64,000 bases of DNA, taken from the NCBI GenBank assembly GCA_021234155.1, contig JAJEKV010000003.1, positions 18,462,386 to 18,526,385 on the forward strand. The letters run 5' to 3'. Position 1 is the stretch's first letter. Each line of letters opens with the position of its first letter. The notes under the pieces are model-generated. The model ran no database searches. It was not told where the DNA came from and saw only the letters and a program-made list of their open reading frames with translations. Origin of the DNA: Isoetes taiwanensis. Lineage: Eukaryota; Streptophyta; Lycopodiopsida; Isoetales; Isoetaceae. The translations under genes were made by a program, and so were the position numbers. Shown piece after piece: positions 24,101-36,559 of the stretch.

Positions 24101-24940
24101 AGATATATGTGGAGCGTTTCAAATGGTTCTCATTGACTTTGGGACCAGGACATCTCTCAGGTATATTTTGTTTTATTATAACAGATTGATCTCTACGATG
24201 TATTAATATTGGTGAAAATTTTGTATGATGCTGCTGGTAGTTTTTCAAAATCCAATGGAGCATGCCTGCACTTACATGTCAAGTTTAATTGTAGATCCTG
24301 GACTGATTCTAGGCATGGTGCTTGGCTCTACTGTGTAGATTTAGATGGCAGCTAAGTGGCTTCATGTGCTTGCTTGCCCGGTGCTTTCTAGAGTTGTCTG
24401 TAGCATTTGCTAAGTGGATGTGACATTGCTCTCTCTATTTTCTTTTTGTCTTTAAGATTGACCATAATGTCTTGGATGTCTGCAGGGGTTGTCTTATCAA
24501 ATGTTGCAGGTGCAATGAATAGAAAGGGGTTTACCGCCTGCTCGTGCTCCTTTGTGCATTCACCCCTGTGTACTTTGCTATTGCTTACTTCAACATCATC
24601 CTTCTGGTGGTGCAGGCTACTTGTTCAATAGGTACATCAAAAAGCTTGAAATGCTAAAGATTTAACATCGATAATTATAACTAACCTACGGGTTTTGTAT
24701 ATTTCTAAAATTCGGGTTTAGGAATATAAAAACATCAAAAGGTTTTTGAAGATCTAGCATATCACAACAAGGAAAACAAGGAAGTTGTTACCGACCACCT
24801 TGCCACATTATTCTTATTGGCATCGTAGAGATTGTTACATGTAATTAAATGTAATTACATTCAAATAAAGGAGTTCTTGTTATATATGCTCTTATTTCCT
24901 CATAATAAATTCACGTTAAACTCAAGCAGCATCACAGGCT
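21186..24940. other. Interior of the CACTA-bounded segment, no gene recognised
   Basis: Only short ORFs. A few local repeats occur, such as the GCCACCGTAG/GCCACCATAG words near 21474 and 21516, and a GGCGG(T/C)AGTGGCA-like tract near 24030. No transposase, host gene fragment or RNA could be identified. Confidence 0.4.
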
Positions 24941-25690
24941 AAGTGTAAATAAATAATGCAGACAAAGTGCAAATCAAAACAAAATTCGAAATTGCAGACA
25001 AAATGCAAATCCCGACAAAATGTAAATAGACCCTTCGCAAAAAGAAGAATGATGAAAAGCTTGATGAATAACTTGACGGATTTTTTGACAAAAACCCTCA
25101 CATCTTGTAGTGGTGATATTATATGTGGCATTGTCAATCTTGTAGTGAAGTGATATTATATGTTGCATTGTCAATGATGCTACATCTAATACTAATCATA
25201 TCAATGATGCCATTGTGAGTGATTTAATTATAGCAATATAAGGGATGCTATAGCTGACAATATTATAGTGCTCGTGTTGACATTATGAATGATTTAATTA
25301 TAGCAGTAAATGTGATCCTATAGCTTGCACTATTATACCACTACAATGACAAAATGCATGATTCAATTACAGCACTACAATGACAAAATGCATGATTCAA
25401 TTACAACAATACATGTGATCCTATAGCTGACACTATTATAACAATACAGGAACAAAATGCATGATATTATAACTGCAGCTATAGATGATGCTAAATGATA
25501 CTATTATGCCACCACAATGCCATAAAATATGATATTATAATTGTCGTTATTGGTGATGCTACAAGTGACGATATAGATGATGCAATTTCATCAACAGCTA
25601 CCGTCATTTATTGTGTCAAATTCTAAAAAATTTGAAAGTGCAATTTTAAGCAAATAAATGATGAAACCAGTGACTTAGATTGCTTATTCT
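24941..25690. repeat. Subterminal repeats of the CACTA-bounded segment
   Basis: Short degenerate repeats: AAATGCATGATTCAATTACA twice in tandem (near 25346 and 25388), 'CTATAGCTGACA' and 'GATGATGCTA'-like words. Equivalent words occur inside the left end (19980-20500). Such arrays are normally transposase-binding regions of CACTA elements. Confidence 0.6.
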
Positions 25691-25699
25691 CCTGTAGTG

Positions 25700-27434
25700 T
25701 GGGGTGATGCAAAAGGTGCATTTCTCAGGATTTAGACTAATGCCAGACTCATCACATTTTTGAAAGACCAGCTCTAACTTCTCCAGGTGATCATCCATGG
25801 AGCTGTAGGCGGAAAAGTCATCTTGAAAGATCTGGAGAAAAGGTTTATCCTTCATATAGTCATGAAAGACAGAGAGCATGATGCGCTGGAACGTGGAGGG
25901 AGAGTTTGATAAACAAAAAGGGACCACCTTATAGGCAAAAGTGCCCCACGGGGTGGTGAAGGTAGTTTTGAGTTGATCTTCTTTCTTGATAGAAATTTGA
26001 TTGTACCCTGAAAAGCCATCTATAAAAGAGTACATCTCATGACCAGCAACCTCTTCCAGAACCTGGTCTGTGAAGGGAAGTGGGAAGTGATCACGCTCCG
26101 TGGCCTGATTGAGTTTACGATAGTCCACACAAACGCGGATCTTACTATTGTGCTTGAGAGCAATGACGATGGGGCTCACCCATTCAGAGTGTTTGACCTC
26201 ATAAATCAAGCCAGCAGCTAAAAGTTTGTCAATTTTGGCCTTGACACAGTCACGATAATTTGGGTTGAGCCTGTACTGTTGTTGCTAGATTGGGCGTGCT
26301 TCAGGTTTGGTAGGAATGGTGAGTTCCCCCAATTCTTTTTTGATACCTCGAAGGTCTTTGTAGCTCCATGCAAAAATATGTTTGAATTTTTTGAACAGCG
26401 TCACAGCGCGTGCTTTATAGGTTGGTGGAAGATGGGCAGCTAGTCTGACGGGTTGATTGTTTCCAATGTCCACGATTTCCACCTCAGGAGTCTGAATATG
26501 GGGAACAACCTCCGTGTCCTGAACGTGATGAGCAGGAGGTTGCATCATGACAGGAGGAGCAGCATTTTGAGTGGTGAAGAAAAGGGGCTGCTGAGTGTCA
26601 TCAAGCAATGGTTGCTTCATGACGGCATGAACATCCATTGTCTCAAGAGGAAGTTCCGTGTCCGAAAAATGGTCAAGACGTTGAATTCGATTGCAAAGAG
26701 CCAGGTAAGGGTCCAAGAGAGCTGCCACAGCCTGGTCCTGATTAAGAGTCATCTCACCCCAAGGATCAGCATATTCAGGGTAAGACGAGAGAGGCAGACT
26801 CGCTGGTGGAGCCTGAACATGATAGATATTTTGTGCTTCTTCAGAATCAGTGTCGGAGATGGAAGGTTCAGCATGTTCAATAGAGATTAACTTGCCAGTT
26901 TTTAAATCCATGGTAGCATTGAGATGATCATCAGTGATGACAAGTTGATCCATGGCCCAGCAATGAATACTTTTAGCCTGGCGGAGAAAAGGTCGTCCTA
27001 CCAGCATTTCATAGTCACCCGGATCTTCTCCAGCTTTCCAAACCCCAAATTCCAAGGGGAATTGGAGATTACCAATGCTAATGTGAAGGAGAGGAGTGAC
27101 GCCTTGAGGTCGCGTGATATGGCCATTGGCCAACTTGATGTCATAAGGGGCACGGTATAGTTGTTTGATTCCCAATTGCTTCCTGAGCTTATCAGTAATA
27201 AGATTGACAGCACTGCCTCCATCGATTTGAACATGATTGATGTGCTGATTGCCCACCGTGGCATGCACCGTGGGTGTTGATGTCGCCACAGCCCCAACTA
27301 GAACAGTGGGAAGAGGCAACTGATCTTTGAGAGCCAGACAGAGTTTCAAAATGGTGGCAAGGCTCAAGAGAATCTTCATCTTGGCAAGTTTTTCTTGAAG
27401 TTCCAAAGGAACATGAGAGAATGGATCAGCAGGA
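25700..27434 (-). pseudogene. pol: Gypsy copy A: protease and RT part
   Basis: Minus-strand pol of a non-chromodomain Ty3/gypsy element (Athila/Tat-like branch), collinear with copy B at 56880-58640. From 27406 it reads a retropepsin with QIDGGSAVNLI (D-G-G instead of D-T/S-G), a linker, KARAVTLFKKFKHIFAWSY, then an in-frame TAG at 26285-26287. RT follows: KIRVCVDYRKLNQAT, FTTPWGTFAYKV and the active site FQDDFSAY. It ends abruptly at the CACTA-type border at 25699, so RNase H and integrase are missing. Apart from the TAG the frame is open from 27406 to beyond the active site. The upstream gag part lies at 38117-38933, separated by a DNA transposon. Confidence 0.88.
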
Positions 27435-27460
27435 GGGTGAAAGCATGTTGTAGTGGAACA
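27435..27460 (+). repeat. Left terminal inverted repeat
   Basis: Starts GGGTGAAAGCATG. Identical over 26 bp to the reverse complement of 38091-38116. Next to it is a run of C-rich sequence and two TGTGGTG words. Confidence 0.95.
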
Positions 27461-27710
27461 CCCTGGGTGTCCCCCCCTGTCCCCCCTAAAAATGTGGTGG
27501 GAGATATCAAATTTGTGGTGCGATTTTAAATGTTTGTTTGGCGCCTAGTGCATGTACTGCCCGGATTCAATCATTTCTTGAACTGCAATAACCCAATTCC
27601 TACGCCACCCGTCCCATTCCAATTTCCTACGCCACCCGTCCCATTCCAATCTCCACCGAACCGATTTCTAAACCCACGACCCACCCGCGCCTTTCCTGAA
27701 GCACACGGCT

Positions 27711-28002
27711 ATGGCGCTTAATCCGGTTGTGGATCAATCCGGTTCATACCTTCAATCATTTAATTTGGAAGCAAATCTGCCTAAAATCTCAAACCGACAC
27801 GGGTAAGAGAAAGAGAACTCCAGAACAAGAACGGGATCATAAAAGACGCCAAAGGAAAAGACAAAGGGAAGCTAAAGAAGAATTAGCAAAAATTGCATCA
27901 GCAGAGGGAGGATCCACCAGAACGGCCTCTACTAGGCGTCGGATGGTATTAAAATTGTTATCTTCATTTCATAGCACCACTAAAGGCTTGTCTAACAAAT
28001 GA
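27711..28002 (+). pseudogene. Basic N-terminal ORF of the DNA transposon
   Basis: From 27711 the frame reads MALNPVVDQSGSYLQSFNLE and meets a stop after SNRHG. With a one-base shift it continues as a strongly basic segment KRKRTPEQERDHKRRQRKRQ and ends at 28002. The segment looks like a nuclear-localisation or DNA-binding arm of the transposase. I cannot tell whether the shift is a mutation or a splice event. Function is inferred only from composition and position next to the left TIR. Confidence 0.5.
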
Positions 28003-28099
28003 TAAGAAAGAGGTTTTACTAGATTATCTGCGGGGATGACACAATGGGACGGCGTACTTGGCGAAAAAAGTCGAAAAGATTTGTAAGCCAAGAGCATTG

Positions 28100-28512
28100 T
28101 GGTCAGCAACCTCAGGGCTTCCATTCAACTTGTGAAGAAGTCTAACAGCAATGACAGTTTAGCAGCCAAGAGTAGTTGCCTTGCTATGGCCGTAAGAGGA
28201 AGCATTAATACCGAAAGTGCTAATCCTGTCAGTGCTCGGGGTTTTGGTAAAGCTATTTGGGTGTTCATCCTAGGAATCTTACCAAAGCAAAATTGAAGAG
28301 GGAAGAGATAGATTGCAAAGGGGAAATGGGTTTTGTACAAAAGAGTTAGAAGAGCGGATGCAATTCCCAATTACGTCATAGAACTTGTCAAAGCAATTTT
28401 GGACCCGAAAACAATAGGGTCTCTCCAAATGCAAAGGATGTTAAGTTCAGAAGATTGGAACGAAATGTAAGAGAGGATCATGCCACTCACTATCTGGAAG
28501 AATCACAGGTTA
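28100..28512 (+). pseudogene. Decayed transposase, N-terminal part
   Basis: Three-frame reading gives 'SNSNDSLAAKSSCLAMAVRGSIN...', then 'LKREEIDCKGKWVLYKRVRR', then 'KDVKFRRLERNVREDHATHY' before the repeat array starts. The last part resembles the region just upstream of the catalytic domain in related eukaryotic transposon proteins. Frameshifts prevent a single ORF. Confidence 0.4.
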
Positions 28513-28539
28513 TTTCATTTCTTCATCTTCACCACATTT

Positions 28540-29075
28540 TTTATTGTTAATGTGGTATGTGGTATGTGGTTAGTGATTGCTTGTGATATGTGGTTCTTTG
28601 TGGTGAGGCGTGGTGTGAAATAAATCTTTGTCAATATATGCTTTGTGGTGCCTAGTGTGGTGAATAACATGGTGTAAAATACATCTTTGTAATATATGCT
28701 ATGTGGTGCCTAGTGTGGTGAATAACATAGTGTAAAATAAATCTTTGTAATATATGCTATGTGGTCCCTAGTGTGGTGAATAACATGGTGTGGTGTCTAG
28801 TGTGGTGCCTAGTGTGGTGCCTAGTGTGGTGAAAAATATGGTGTAAAATGAATTCTATGTGGTGCCTAGTGTGGTGAATAACGAGGTGTAAGATGAATGT
28901 ATGTAATATATGCTATGTGGTGCCTAGTGTGGTGAAAAAATATGGTGTACAATAAATTATGTAATATATGCGTTGTGGTGCCTAGTGTGGTGAATAAGGA
29001 GGTGTAAGATGAATGTCTGTAATATATGCTATGTGGTGCCTAGTGTGGTGGAAAATGTAGTGTGCAATAAATATC
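28540..29075 (+). repeat. Minisatellite of ~58-bp TGTGGTG units
   Basis: About seven to eight units with the core CTATGTGGTGCCTAGTGTGG followed by TGAATAACATGGTGTAAAAT and variants. It separates two pieces of the transposase, so it may lie in a transposase intron. Confidence 0.9.
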
Positions 29076-29089
29076 TTGATCACCTTGTT

Positions 29090-30899
29090 ATCTTCCTTGC
29101 AGTTGCAATTGTTCAGGAAATTCAAGACGGAACATCCTAGTGTTATGATCAAACAGAGGATGTTTGAAAAGCTGAAACCATGGTTTGTTGTAAAATTAAA
29201 GGACTTCAATAGTTGCTGCTTTGTATATACCATGTTTGAATCACGATGCTAATAGATGGCTTCAATAGTATGAGAACTAAGCACCCAAAAAGCTGCGGTT
29301 TGCACTTGTCGACTTTGCGGTGTCGGACATATATGGTGAATGCAGATGCCCGAATACAAAATAAGTAGCACAAGAAGTGCGTGGCGGGGAATTTTATGTG
29401 AGAAAACTAGCTTCCAACCTTACCATAAGAGGGAATGCATTGCGGGTGAGTGTAAAGAGTGTGGGATTAAGAAGTTCCCTATCGCCCACATGAACAATCT
29501 AGTGATAGTGGCATGGTGAAGTGGGAATACCTAGACTATGAAAAAGCGTATTCGAGAGATGGCAGCAAGAAGTCTAAGCTCGTTCACCAACACAATGAAA
29601 CCGCAAGTCTTCCAGCGGTGAACAAAATGTTGGAGAAGCTTCCAAATTTTCCTTTACACAACTTCGGATATAAGTGGCGGCGGTCGGTACAAAGAACTCC
29701 TTGATAACTTGCACGGAGATGCTTACCTATCCGTGGTTGACTTGAGAGAATTATACTTTTAAGGAGCGAGAATGAAGTTCAGTCCATGCTTATTTGGGTC
29801 AACAACCGGATAACTATATTTGTTCAAATAACCTATCGAGGTTGATCCACGCAGAACACCATTGAGAAGGAAACACACTACTATGTGTCGGATGATAGGG
29901 AACATGACACACTTTTGTTCAACATTGTTTTATGAAACATTTTGAGTACTTAAAGCGAGAAAGGCAATGTCCCCAAACAGCACTATGTATTTTTCGGATG
30001 GTCTTTGCATCACAATTCAAAGCAGCGGATCATTTTATTTTGTTGGAGGGTACGGTTGTGATCTGAGAGGTCAACATGATGTGGAACTTCTTTGGATCAA
30101 ACCATGGAAAAGGTGAACATGATGGGAAGGCGGTGAGAATTGAAAAGATGGATACAAGGTCTACGGCTTAAACATCGACATTAAACTAGATAATGCCCAT
30201 GATGTGGTGAAAATTGCGAGAGAAACAATTTCAATGTGGTACATCCGAGTGGGTGAAAATGGAAGAAAAGTTAGGAGATACTTACGGGAAATAAAACACG
30301 AGGATATCAACGGGGAAAAAGGCTTGGGGTGCGAGAGACAATTCGAAACCAGGCAAATTCATTCAGTCCATGGATTCAGCACAGGAAATCCAACACAGCT
30401 ACATACCAGAAAGCTATCATGTTTTTGCAGCAATTGTTTGGATGGAAAATGGGACATGTGTGAGAACGAATTGTATGTAGATGAATGGGACCTTGTAGTC
30501 GTTGAACCATCCTCCAATGTTCATGCGGATGTGGAAGAGACCTGCAAGTCTACCAGGCCACTATACTCAACCTTGGCAAATGTACTTGCAGAGGCACTTA
30601 GAGAAGGAGACAGCTTTGCAGTTGCTGCACCTAAAGGGAACGAGGAGGATTCTGTATTTTGGATGTTGCTATGCACCAAGCCAAAATTTGAAGTTGAAAA
30701 TGACTTCAAGCAGAACGGAAACTTGTTTATGAGAGGTGAAACCGTTGTGGAGGGCATTTACTATAGAAAGAAGCCTCGGTCAAAGGTGATGTATGAGTTG
30801 TTGACAAACGAGCCAAAGTCACTTGTATTCTCTACTCAAATTTGTGCTATTCGAGTTCCCATGCAGCAGATCAAGAAAGGTGCTCGAAGCTTTTTCTGA
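29090..30899 (+). pseudogene. DDE-like transposase pseudogene of the 10.7-kb transposon
   Basis: Reading across frames gives a consistent order: FRKFKTEHPSVMIKQRMFEK and FNSCC (29105-29210); a Cys-rich zinc segment PYHKRECIAGECKECGIKKF (29415-29475); VKWEYLDYEKAY (29515); an acidic motif SDDREHDT at 29888; SDGL...(T/S)QFK at 29994-30020; then WNFFGSNHGKGEHDG (30080-30122). The last three suit an RNase H-like DDE/D catalytic core. From 30204 one 231-codon ORF is open and contains the Cys motif CFCSNCLDGKWDMCE followed by VDEW. The earlier part has many frameshifts and stops. The superfamily is not identified. Confidence 0.7.
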
Positions 30900-31159
30900 G
30901 GCTAGACCCAGGCGGATGAGGAAAAGATTCTAGAAAACTTGCCCGAGGTTTTATCGATGAAGATAGCATGTCGATGAAGAATATTTGAACACATTCTTAC
31001 TGGGTTAGGAAATGATTGAGAAATTTTGAATATGTTGTTGTGTCTTGCCTTGTTTGGGAATAATATAAGAAACTCAATTCCATGCTCAATTGTATTTTAA
31101 TGTCCCTTGTTTCAATGTAATATGTTTGCTTCTGATGTAATATGTAATTGTATTTTGAT

Positions 31160-31265
31160 GTCCCTGATGTAACATGCCCCAGGTTCACCACATGTTTCAC
31201 CACATGTGTTTCACCACATGTGGTGACACATGTGTTTCACTACATGTTTCACCACGTGTTTCACT
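31160..31265. repeat. CACCACATG-rich cluster
   Basis: Repeated TTTCACCACATG and TTTCACTACATG words in alternation, including the palindrome CACCACATGTGGTG. Confidence 0.8.
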
Positions 31266-31404
31266 TTCTGTCTCTTCTCCAAACACAGATAGATCCTTCT
31301 GAACAGCTTTTCTACTGAAATGCTTTCCTTTTCCTTAAATTCTCTCGGTCCCATCAATTCCTCTCATCATCCTTTTGGTGGCGGCCCGTGCAAAAAATCA
31401 TTAT

Positions 31405-33130
31405 GGGATGGCGAAAATTAATGACCTCGGGCAACCCAAAAGGGCGAGATGCCATTCTTCTTGCTCCGACCGAGTTTGACGGTTTATTACGGCGATTCGG
31501 GGAGCGAGCGGTTTCTGGCGGCGAGGTCCTTGGGAAGCGGTTTACGATTTCTGAGTTTACAATTTGGGTGGGAAGCGATTTCTGATTTCTGACTTACGGC
31601 GGCTACTACAGCGGACATGGCCAACTTCACCTCTTGGATCTTTGCAAAAGCGATGGAGTCCGGAATGGAACAATGTGACCGAGAAGAAGAGCCCATAATA
31701 CCTAGGCGTCTTTGTCGATTTTCAGCCATGCGAGAATGGATGGACATGCTTCGGATACGAAATTACTCTATTCACTTGGGATGAGAATATGACCCGAAAT
31801 GCTGAAAACTCTCACGGGGAGGTTGAATTGTACACCACGGCTCCCGGACCTCTCAACTTACTCGCCTCCGAAATTTTTACACACCGGCATCTTTGACCCG
31901 TTCCTCATACTATTGACCGGGATGCGCAAAGGTTGAGACCTTTTACGCTTAATGGCTACCAAGCCTTTACGCTAAGCAGGTTCCTCTTTTGTTATGATAG
32001 GTTGTTTTCTGAGAGGACCAATTCCTTCACCGAGGGGATATGTACTATCATCACAAGGCCTTGCGGGATGGACATGGAGAAGCTGCTATTACGTTTTGGT
32101 AACACTCCACCATTATGGTTTTTGCTTTCCCTCGAATGGGAGCAAATAATTTGGGAAGTGACCCGGTGGCCACCGATCGGTGATCATAGAAGATGACGAG
32201 GAGGATTTGGACCCGGATCTCTTTTGATAGACCCACAGGAATGAAAACAAGTGTATATAATCTGAAATGTAACCTTATGTAATCATTTTATATGTTTAAT
32301 ATAAATCTTCACTCTTCAATCTTTCTTGTTTAATTGGCCGGGGTGAAAGTGACACACAGAAAAATTACATTAAGGATGAACGGAATGGGACAGAGAAACA
32401 CATGATGAAACCCACCACTAGAAATCTGTCACATCAAATGCAAGTTCAATCATTCAAAAGCGGCCTGTGAGGAAAGATTGGAGGGAAACCCTAAATCTAG
32501 TTTTGCATGCGGACATTGGCTTATCCCGATCCGGCTATGGCGGAAGAAAGCGAAGGAGAACACGGGCACAAACAATTTCGCCCGGTTCAAATGCGATGCG
32601 ATCGATAAGACCTATCTTGGAGCAAATAAACCCGAAACAGAGGCGGATATTAGAGGAGCGGAGGACCCATGAATTCGAGGTATTCTAGGCTTAAAACATA
32701 GGTTAATTCACGATGGGCTTAAAGAATTAGAAGCCAAAGGCGGTGATAGGCGGTTGCCTTTCTTATTACTAATGATGTTGTTTTACGGATGCGATCGGGG
32801 AGACTTAACAGAGCTGGTGCGGTAAGGGGTAGGGGGGGTGGCGTATGATTCTCGAGGATGAGTTCGCAGCTCTCCCCATGCTTGAGGAAGAGGATATGTT
32901 CATCGAACTAAAGCAGGAAATGATCCATGCTTCACCATTAAAAAGTGCTCAACAGGCAATTTGCATGGAGACACAACAACAACTGAGACAATACTTTGTG
33001 AATCGTATCATAAGTGGGGGCGAAACGAGAAGCTCATGTTTTAGTGTTCTTTGGATTTCACCAACTATTCAGTGAGAAAAACTTGATGAAATCTTGGACA
33101 TACTTGGAAGAAGAAGAGTTCTGAGATCTC
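31405..33130 (+). other. Interior of the transposon with small unrecognised ORFs
   Basis: Plus-strand segments with coding-like composition occur in changing frames: 31388-31585, 31618-31800, 31933-32196, 32467-32690 and 32845-33075. The last begins MILEDEFAALPMLEEEDMFI. None matches a domain I recognise. They could be exons of a second, decayed transposon gene or captured host sequence. Confidence 0.35.
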
Positions 33131-33354
33131 ACAATGCGGGGATCGATTGAGGCCCGATAGCTGTATGTCATCATTAACCTCTTCAAAACAGCTATTATTA
33201 TATCTCTATTGCATTTTGATAATACTAGAAGCTCGGGGTTATAGTTTTCCCGATTTTTTACGCATACTTTATTTCATAAGAAGTATGAACTATTCTAGGG
33301 TGTGGTAGATTTCCATATGTATTTTTCTCCCTTTGAAATATAAAAACAACGTTT

Positions 33355-33430
33355 GCATCACCACAGACTTCACCACAGTTTTCACCACATTTTTTTCACC
33401 ACGGCTTTCACCACAGATTTCACCATAATC
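33355..33430. repeat. TTTCACCACA cluster
   Basis: Six TTCACCAC(A/G) words in about 75 bp, the same theme as the clusters at 31160 and 36560. Confidence 0.75.
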
Positions 33431-33975
33431 GGCCGGGGGCATTGACCATTTTTGACCGGTCGAGGAAAATGGAATGGCTCTCGGGATTCTGATAGTATCT
33501 TGACCTGATTTTGGTGACGGCAATATATGGATCCCAAATTAGGTCCCCCGAATTGATATGAGGCCAAAATTCATTGAGCTCGCTTTGTGCAAAGATTCTT
33601 GCAAGGCCACTAACTTTTGCTTGAGGGAATTACGTGTTTTTTCTTTTGGTTTTTCTTTTGAACTCTATTTCTTTTGAACCCGAACCACCCATCTCATATT
33701 TTCCTATTTGAAAGCTGGTTACCATATTTTGTTAGTGTGCGGATCATAGATTACGCACCTTCAAATTCCTTGTTTGCATTTTATAATTAATGACAAAAAG
33801 TTCACTAACTGAAAGAACAGTGGAAACTTCGAGAGAAACAGTTAAAGCAAAACAAGTTCTATTGCAAAACAAGGACTATTGCAAAACAAGTTACGTCATT
33901 AATGAAAAGCATTTACAAAGAATAGTCACAAGGACTATTGCCAAAAAAATTGAAACCAGGGATTACAATACAAAT

Positions 33976-34320
33976 CTAAACTAATCGGTAGGGGGCCATC
34001 TTGAGCTCTATATGGAGGTCGTTCTCGCATGAGCATACATCTTCATTTAGGAGGGCTCCCCCGTCATCATAACCTGCATGCACCCACTCGAGCACCCGCA
34101 ATGAAGCGACAGCTTGATGATCCATGATGAGCTTCTCCACCTCTGGTGGAGTGAACTTGGCCACCACTGTAACCGGGCGGCCTCCTCTGGTGGAGGAAGA
34201 CACGGATCCTCCTTGAGGGAAGCCACGGAGTTCGGCCCGTCTTTGGCTGCGAAGGAGCGAGCACAATGGCGGGATAGTGTTCCGCGAGTGTAGTCTTGAA
34301 CTTAGCCATGGCGGAAGTGA
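33976..34320 (-). pseudogene. Small ORF of the transposon, frameshifted
   Basis: The minus strand starts at an ATG near 34310 (MAKFKTTLAEHYPAIVLAP). After a one-base shift near 34220 it continues as VVAKFTPPEVEKLIMDHQAV...LLNEDVCSCEND to a stop at 33976, about 115 codons in all. Composition looks coding. I do not recognise the protein. It is one of two minus-strand candidates in the right half of the element. Confidence 0.35.
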
Positions 34321-34479
34321 AGGAGATGGACGGAATGGGGAAGGAGTGAAGGAGATGGCGGAATAGGCGATGGGGCCGGAATGAAGGCTGCAGGGCAGAA
34401 TTTTGGGAATAAAGGGATGCAAATCGTAGACATCCATACGATTTTGGGAATGAGGCAGAAGAGGAAAGGGACGTTTGCA

Positions 34480-35165
34480 TGCATGCCACCTAGGCTCCAA
34501 CATGCCACAGTAAAGGGTCAAGCATGCCACATAGACCAAAAGCATGCCACCTAGGCTCCAACATGCCAAGGTGGCTCAAACATGCCACCTAGGCTCCAAC
34601 ATGCCACGTAAGCCCCAACATGCCACCTATGATTCACCACATGATTCACCACATGATTCACCAAATGCACCACATGATCCACCACATGCACCATTTGCAT
34701 CACCAAACATGTTGGTCAATGGAAGTCAAACATGTAACAAAGGTCATGTAAAGGCTCAAGCATGCCAAGGTGGCTCAAAAACCAGGCTCCAACATGCCAA
34801 GGTGGCTCAAACATGCCACCTAGGCTCCAACATGCCACGTAAGCTCCAACATGCCACCTATGATTCACCACATGATTCACCAAATGCACCACATGATTCA
34901 CCACATGCACCATTTGCATCACCAAACATGTTGGTCAATGAAAGTCAAACATGTAACAAGCTCAAGCATGCCAAGGTGGCTCAAATATGCCACCTAGGCT
35001 CAAACATGCCAAGGTGGCTCAAACATGCCACCTAGGCTCCAACATGCCACGTAAGCTCCAGCATGCCACCTATGATTCACCACATGATTCACCACATGGT
35101 TCACCAAACGCACCACATGATTCACCACATGCACCATTTGCATCACCACATCTATCACGACATGT
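34480..35165. repeat. Long tandem repeat of CATGCCAC(C/G) words
   Basis: Three imperfect copies of a ~220-bp higher-order unit (near 34544, 34770 and 34990). Each is made of CATGCCACCTAGGCTCCAA, CATGCCAAGGTGGCTCAAA and ATTCACCACATG sub-repeats and ends with CACCATTTGCATCACCA. The plus-strand ORF across it is a repeat artefact. Confidence 0.9.
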
Positions 35166-35199
35166 AACACCACATTGTCATGAATCTTTGGATACATCA

Positions 35200-36540
35200 A
35201 TTTCTTACGGAGATTTGAACTCCACAGTGTTGCTCTGGTCAGCCAGAAAAGTCTATTGTATACAATAGTATACAACAATGTACATTAGAGTGTCAATGAA
35301 AGAATAGGTTACAAGAATAACCTCTTTGGTTACAATAATACAAACATGTGATTACAAGTAAAGATCTATTGATCTGTCAACCTCAGCTTCATTACTACAA
35401 AGAAGCGTGCTTCACAACATCAATCATCATTTAGCGGCGTGTCCAACATTTCGAACTAGAAATTGGTACACCACGCAACAAACATATCAGGCCTCACATT
35501 GGATGAGTAATACCTTCAAATTTACGAACTCACCTTGCATTGGGATAGTATGTCCAAGCCTCGTATTACTGCAGCCACAACATGCTTTACAAAGACACAT
35601 ATAGCAAGACACATATATGCTTGAGAATGTCTTGGAGGTGTCTTTTGCTTGGAATTCTGCTCTTGCTTTTTCTCTGAGACACTTCCGGCTGCAAAAATTT
35701 AATGATTCGGTAACTATATGGGTCAAATTAAAAAGAAGACAGGCACAAAAGGTTGGAAGTTACCTTGTGACTTACATTCACCAAACGATTTGTTCGGATC
35801 ATAACACGATGCATCTGGCGATTTGGCGGATTGGTGTGGAGCATGACTTAATGCATCTGGCGATCTGGCGGATTATTGTCCGATTGGAGCACCCCTTTGG
35901 AGCTTGACTTGACTTGGCACTTTAGATACACAAAAGCGGGGAGAAGCAAAAGAGACTAAGCCATCAAGGATCTTGTTTTATGTCGGGCTTACTCCTTTTC
36001 GAGTTTCTCGCTTGATGTATCTAATTAAGCCACCGAAAGTGGCGATGTCATCCTAGGGGGCAAATTAGATACAACAAAAAAAAACGAAGGAGACTAAGCG
36101 GGCTTACTCTCTTTTGAGTTTCTGCTTGATGTATCGTCCCTTACATCAGGCCCTTAGCATGTAAACTAAGCTACCTATAAGTGCTCACTGTAAGTGCCTC
36201 GGTAGCTTGAAGTTGCTTTTGATCCTCCCTACTCACACCTAAGGCTTGTACCCATCTTTGTAGAAAATTCATGACAGCAATTCTCAATGCAGCGGTGATT
36301 GCAAATCCCGCAAAGAGAACATAAATTTGTCAATGAGAATACAATTATACTAAGCACGCCGGGAATTTTGTTATGAAGTACCTCAAGAGGTCGAAAGCGG
36401 ACTTACAATGAATCACGCCGATCTTGCCTTACTTTGAATCACCGATCTTGTAGAGTTGATCCATTCTCCCAGTGTCCTGTTGAATTCAACTGGAAAGTAA
36501 TCCAAGGTTAGTACCACATGACACAACAGGTACCACTTTA
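35200..36540. other. Transposon interior without a recognised gene
   Basis: It contains a short Cys-rich minus-strand reading near 35560-35605 (CLCKACCGCSNTRLGH) that could be a zinc-binding exon, and two copies of a GCATCTGGCGAT(T/C)TGGCGGATT block near 35810 and 35850. Nothing firm can be assigned. Confidence 0.35.
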
Positions 36541-36559
36541 CACACCACAAATTCCATCA

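Noticed and set aside
34544-35268. CRISPR-like or coding repeat array
   Set aside because: Units are nested, imperfect and without unique spacers, in a plant transposon; the ORFs are repeat artefacts.
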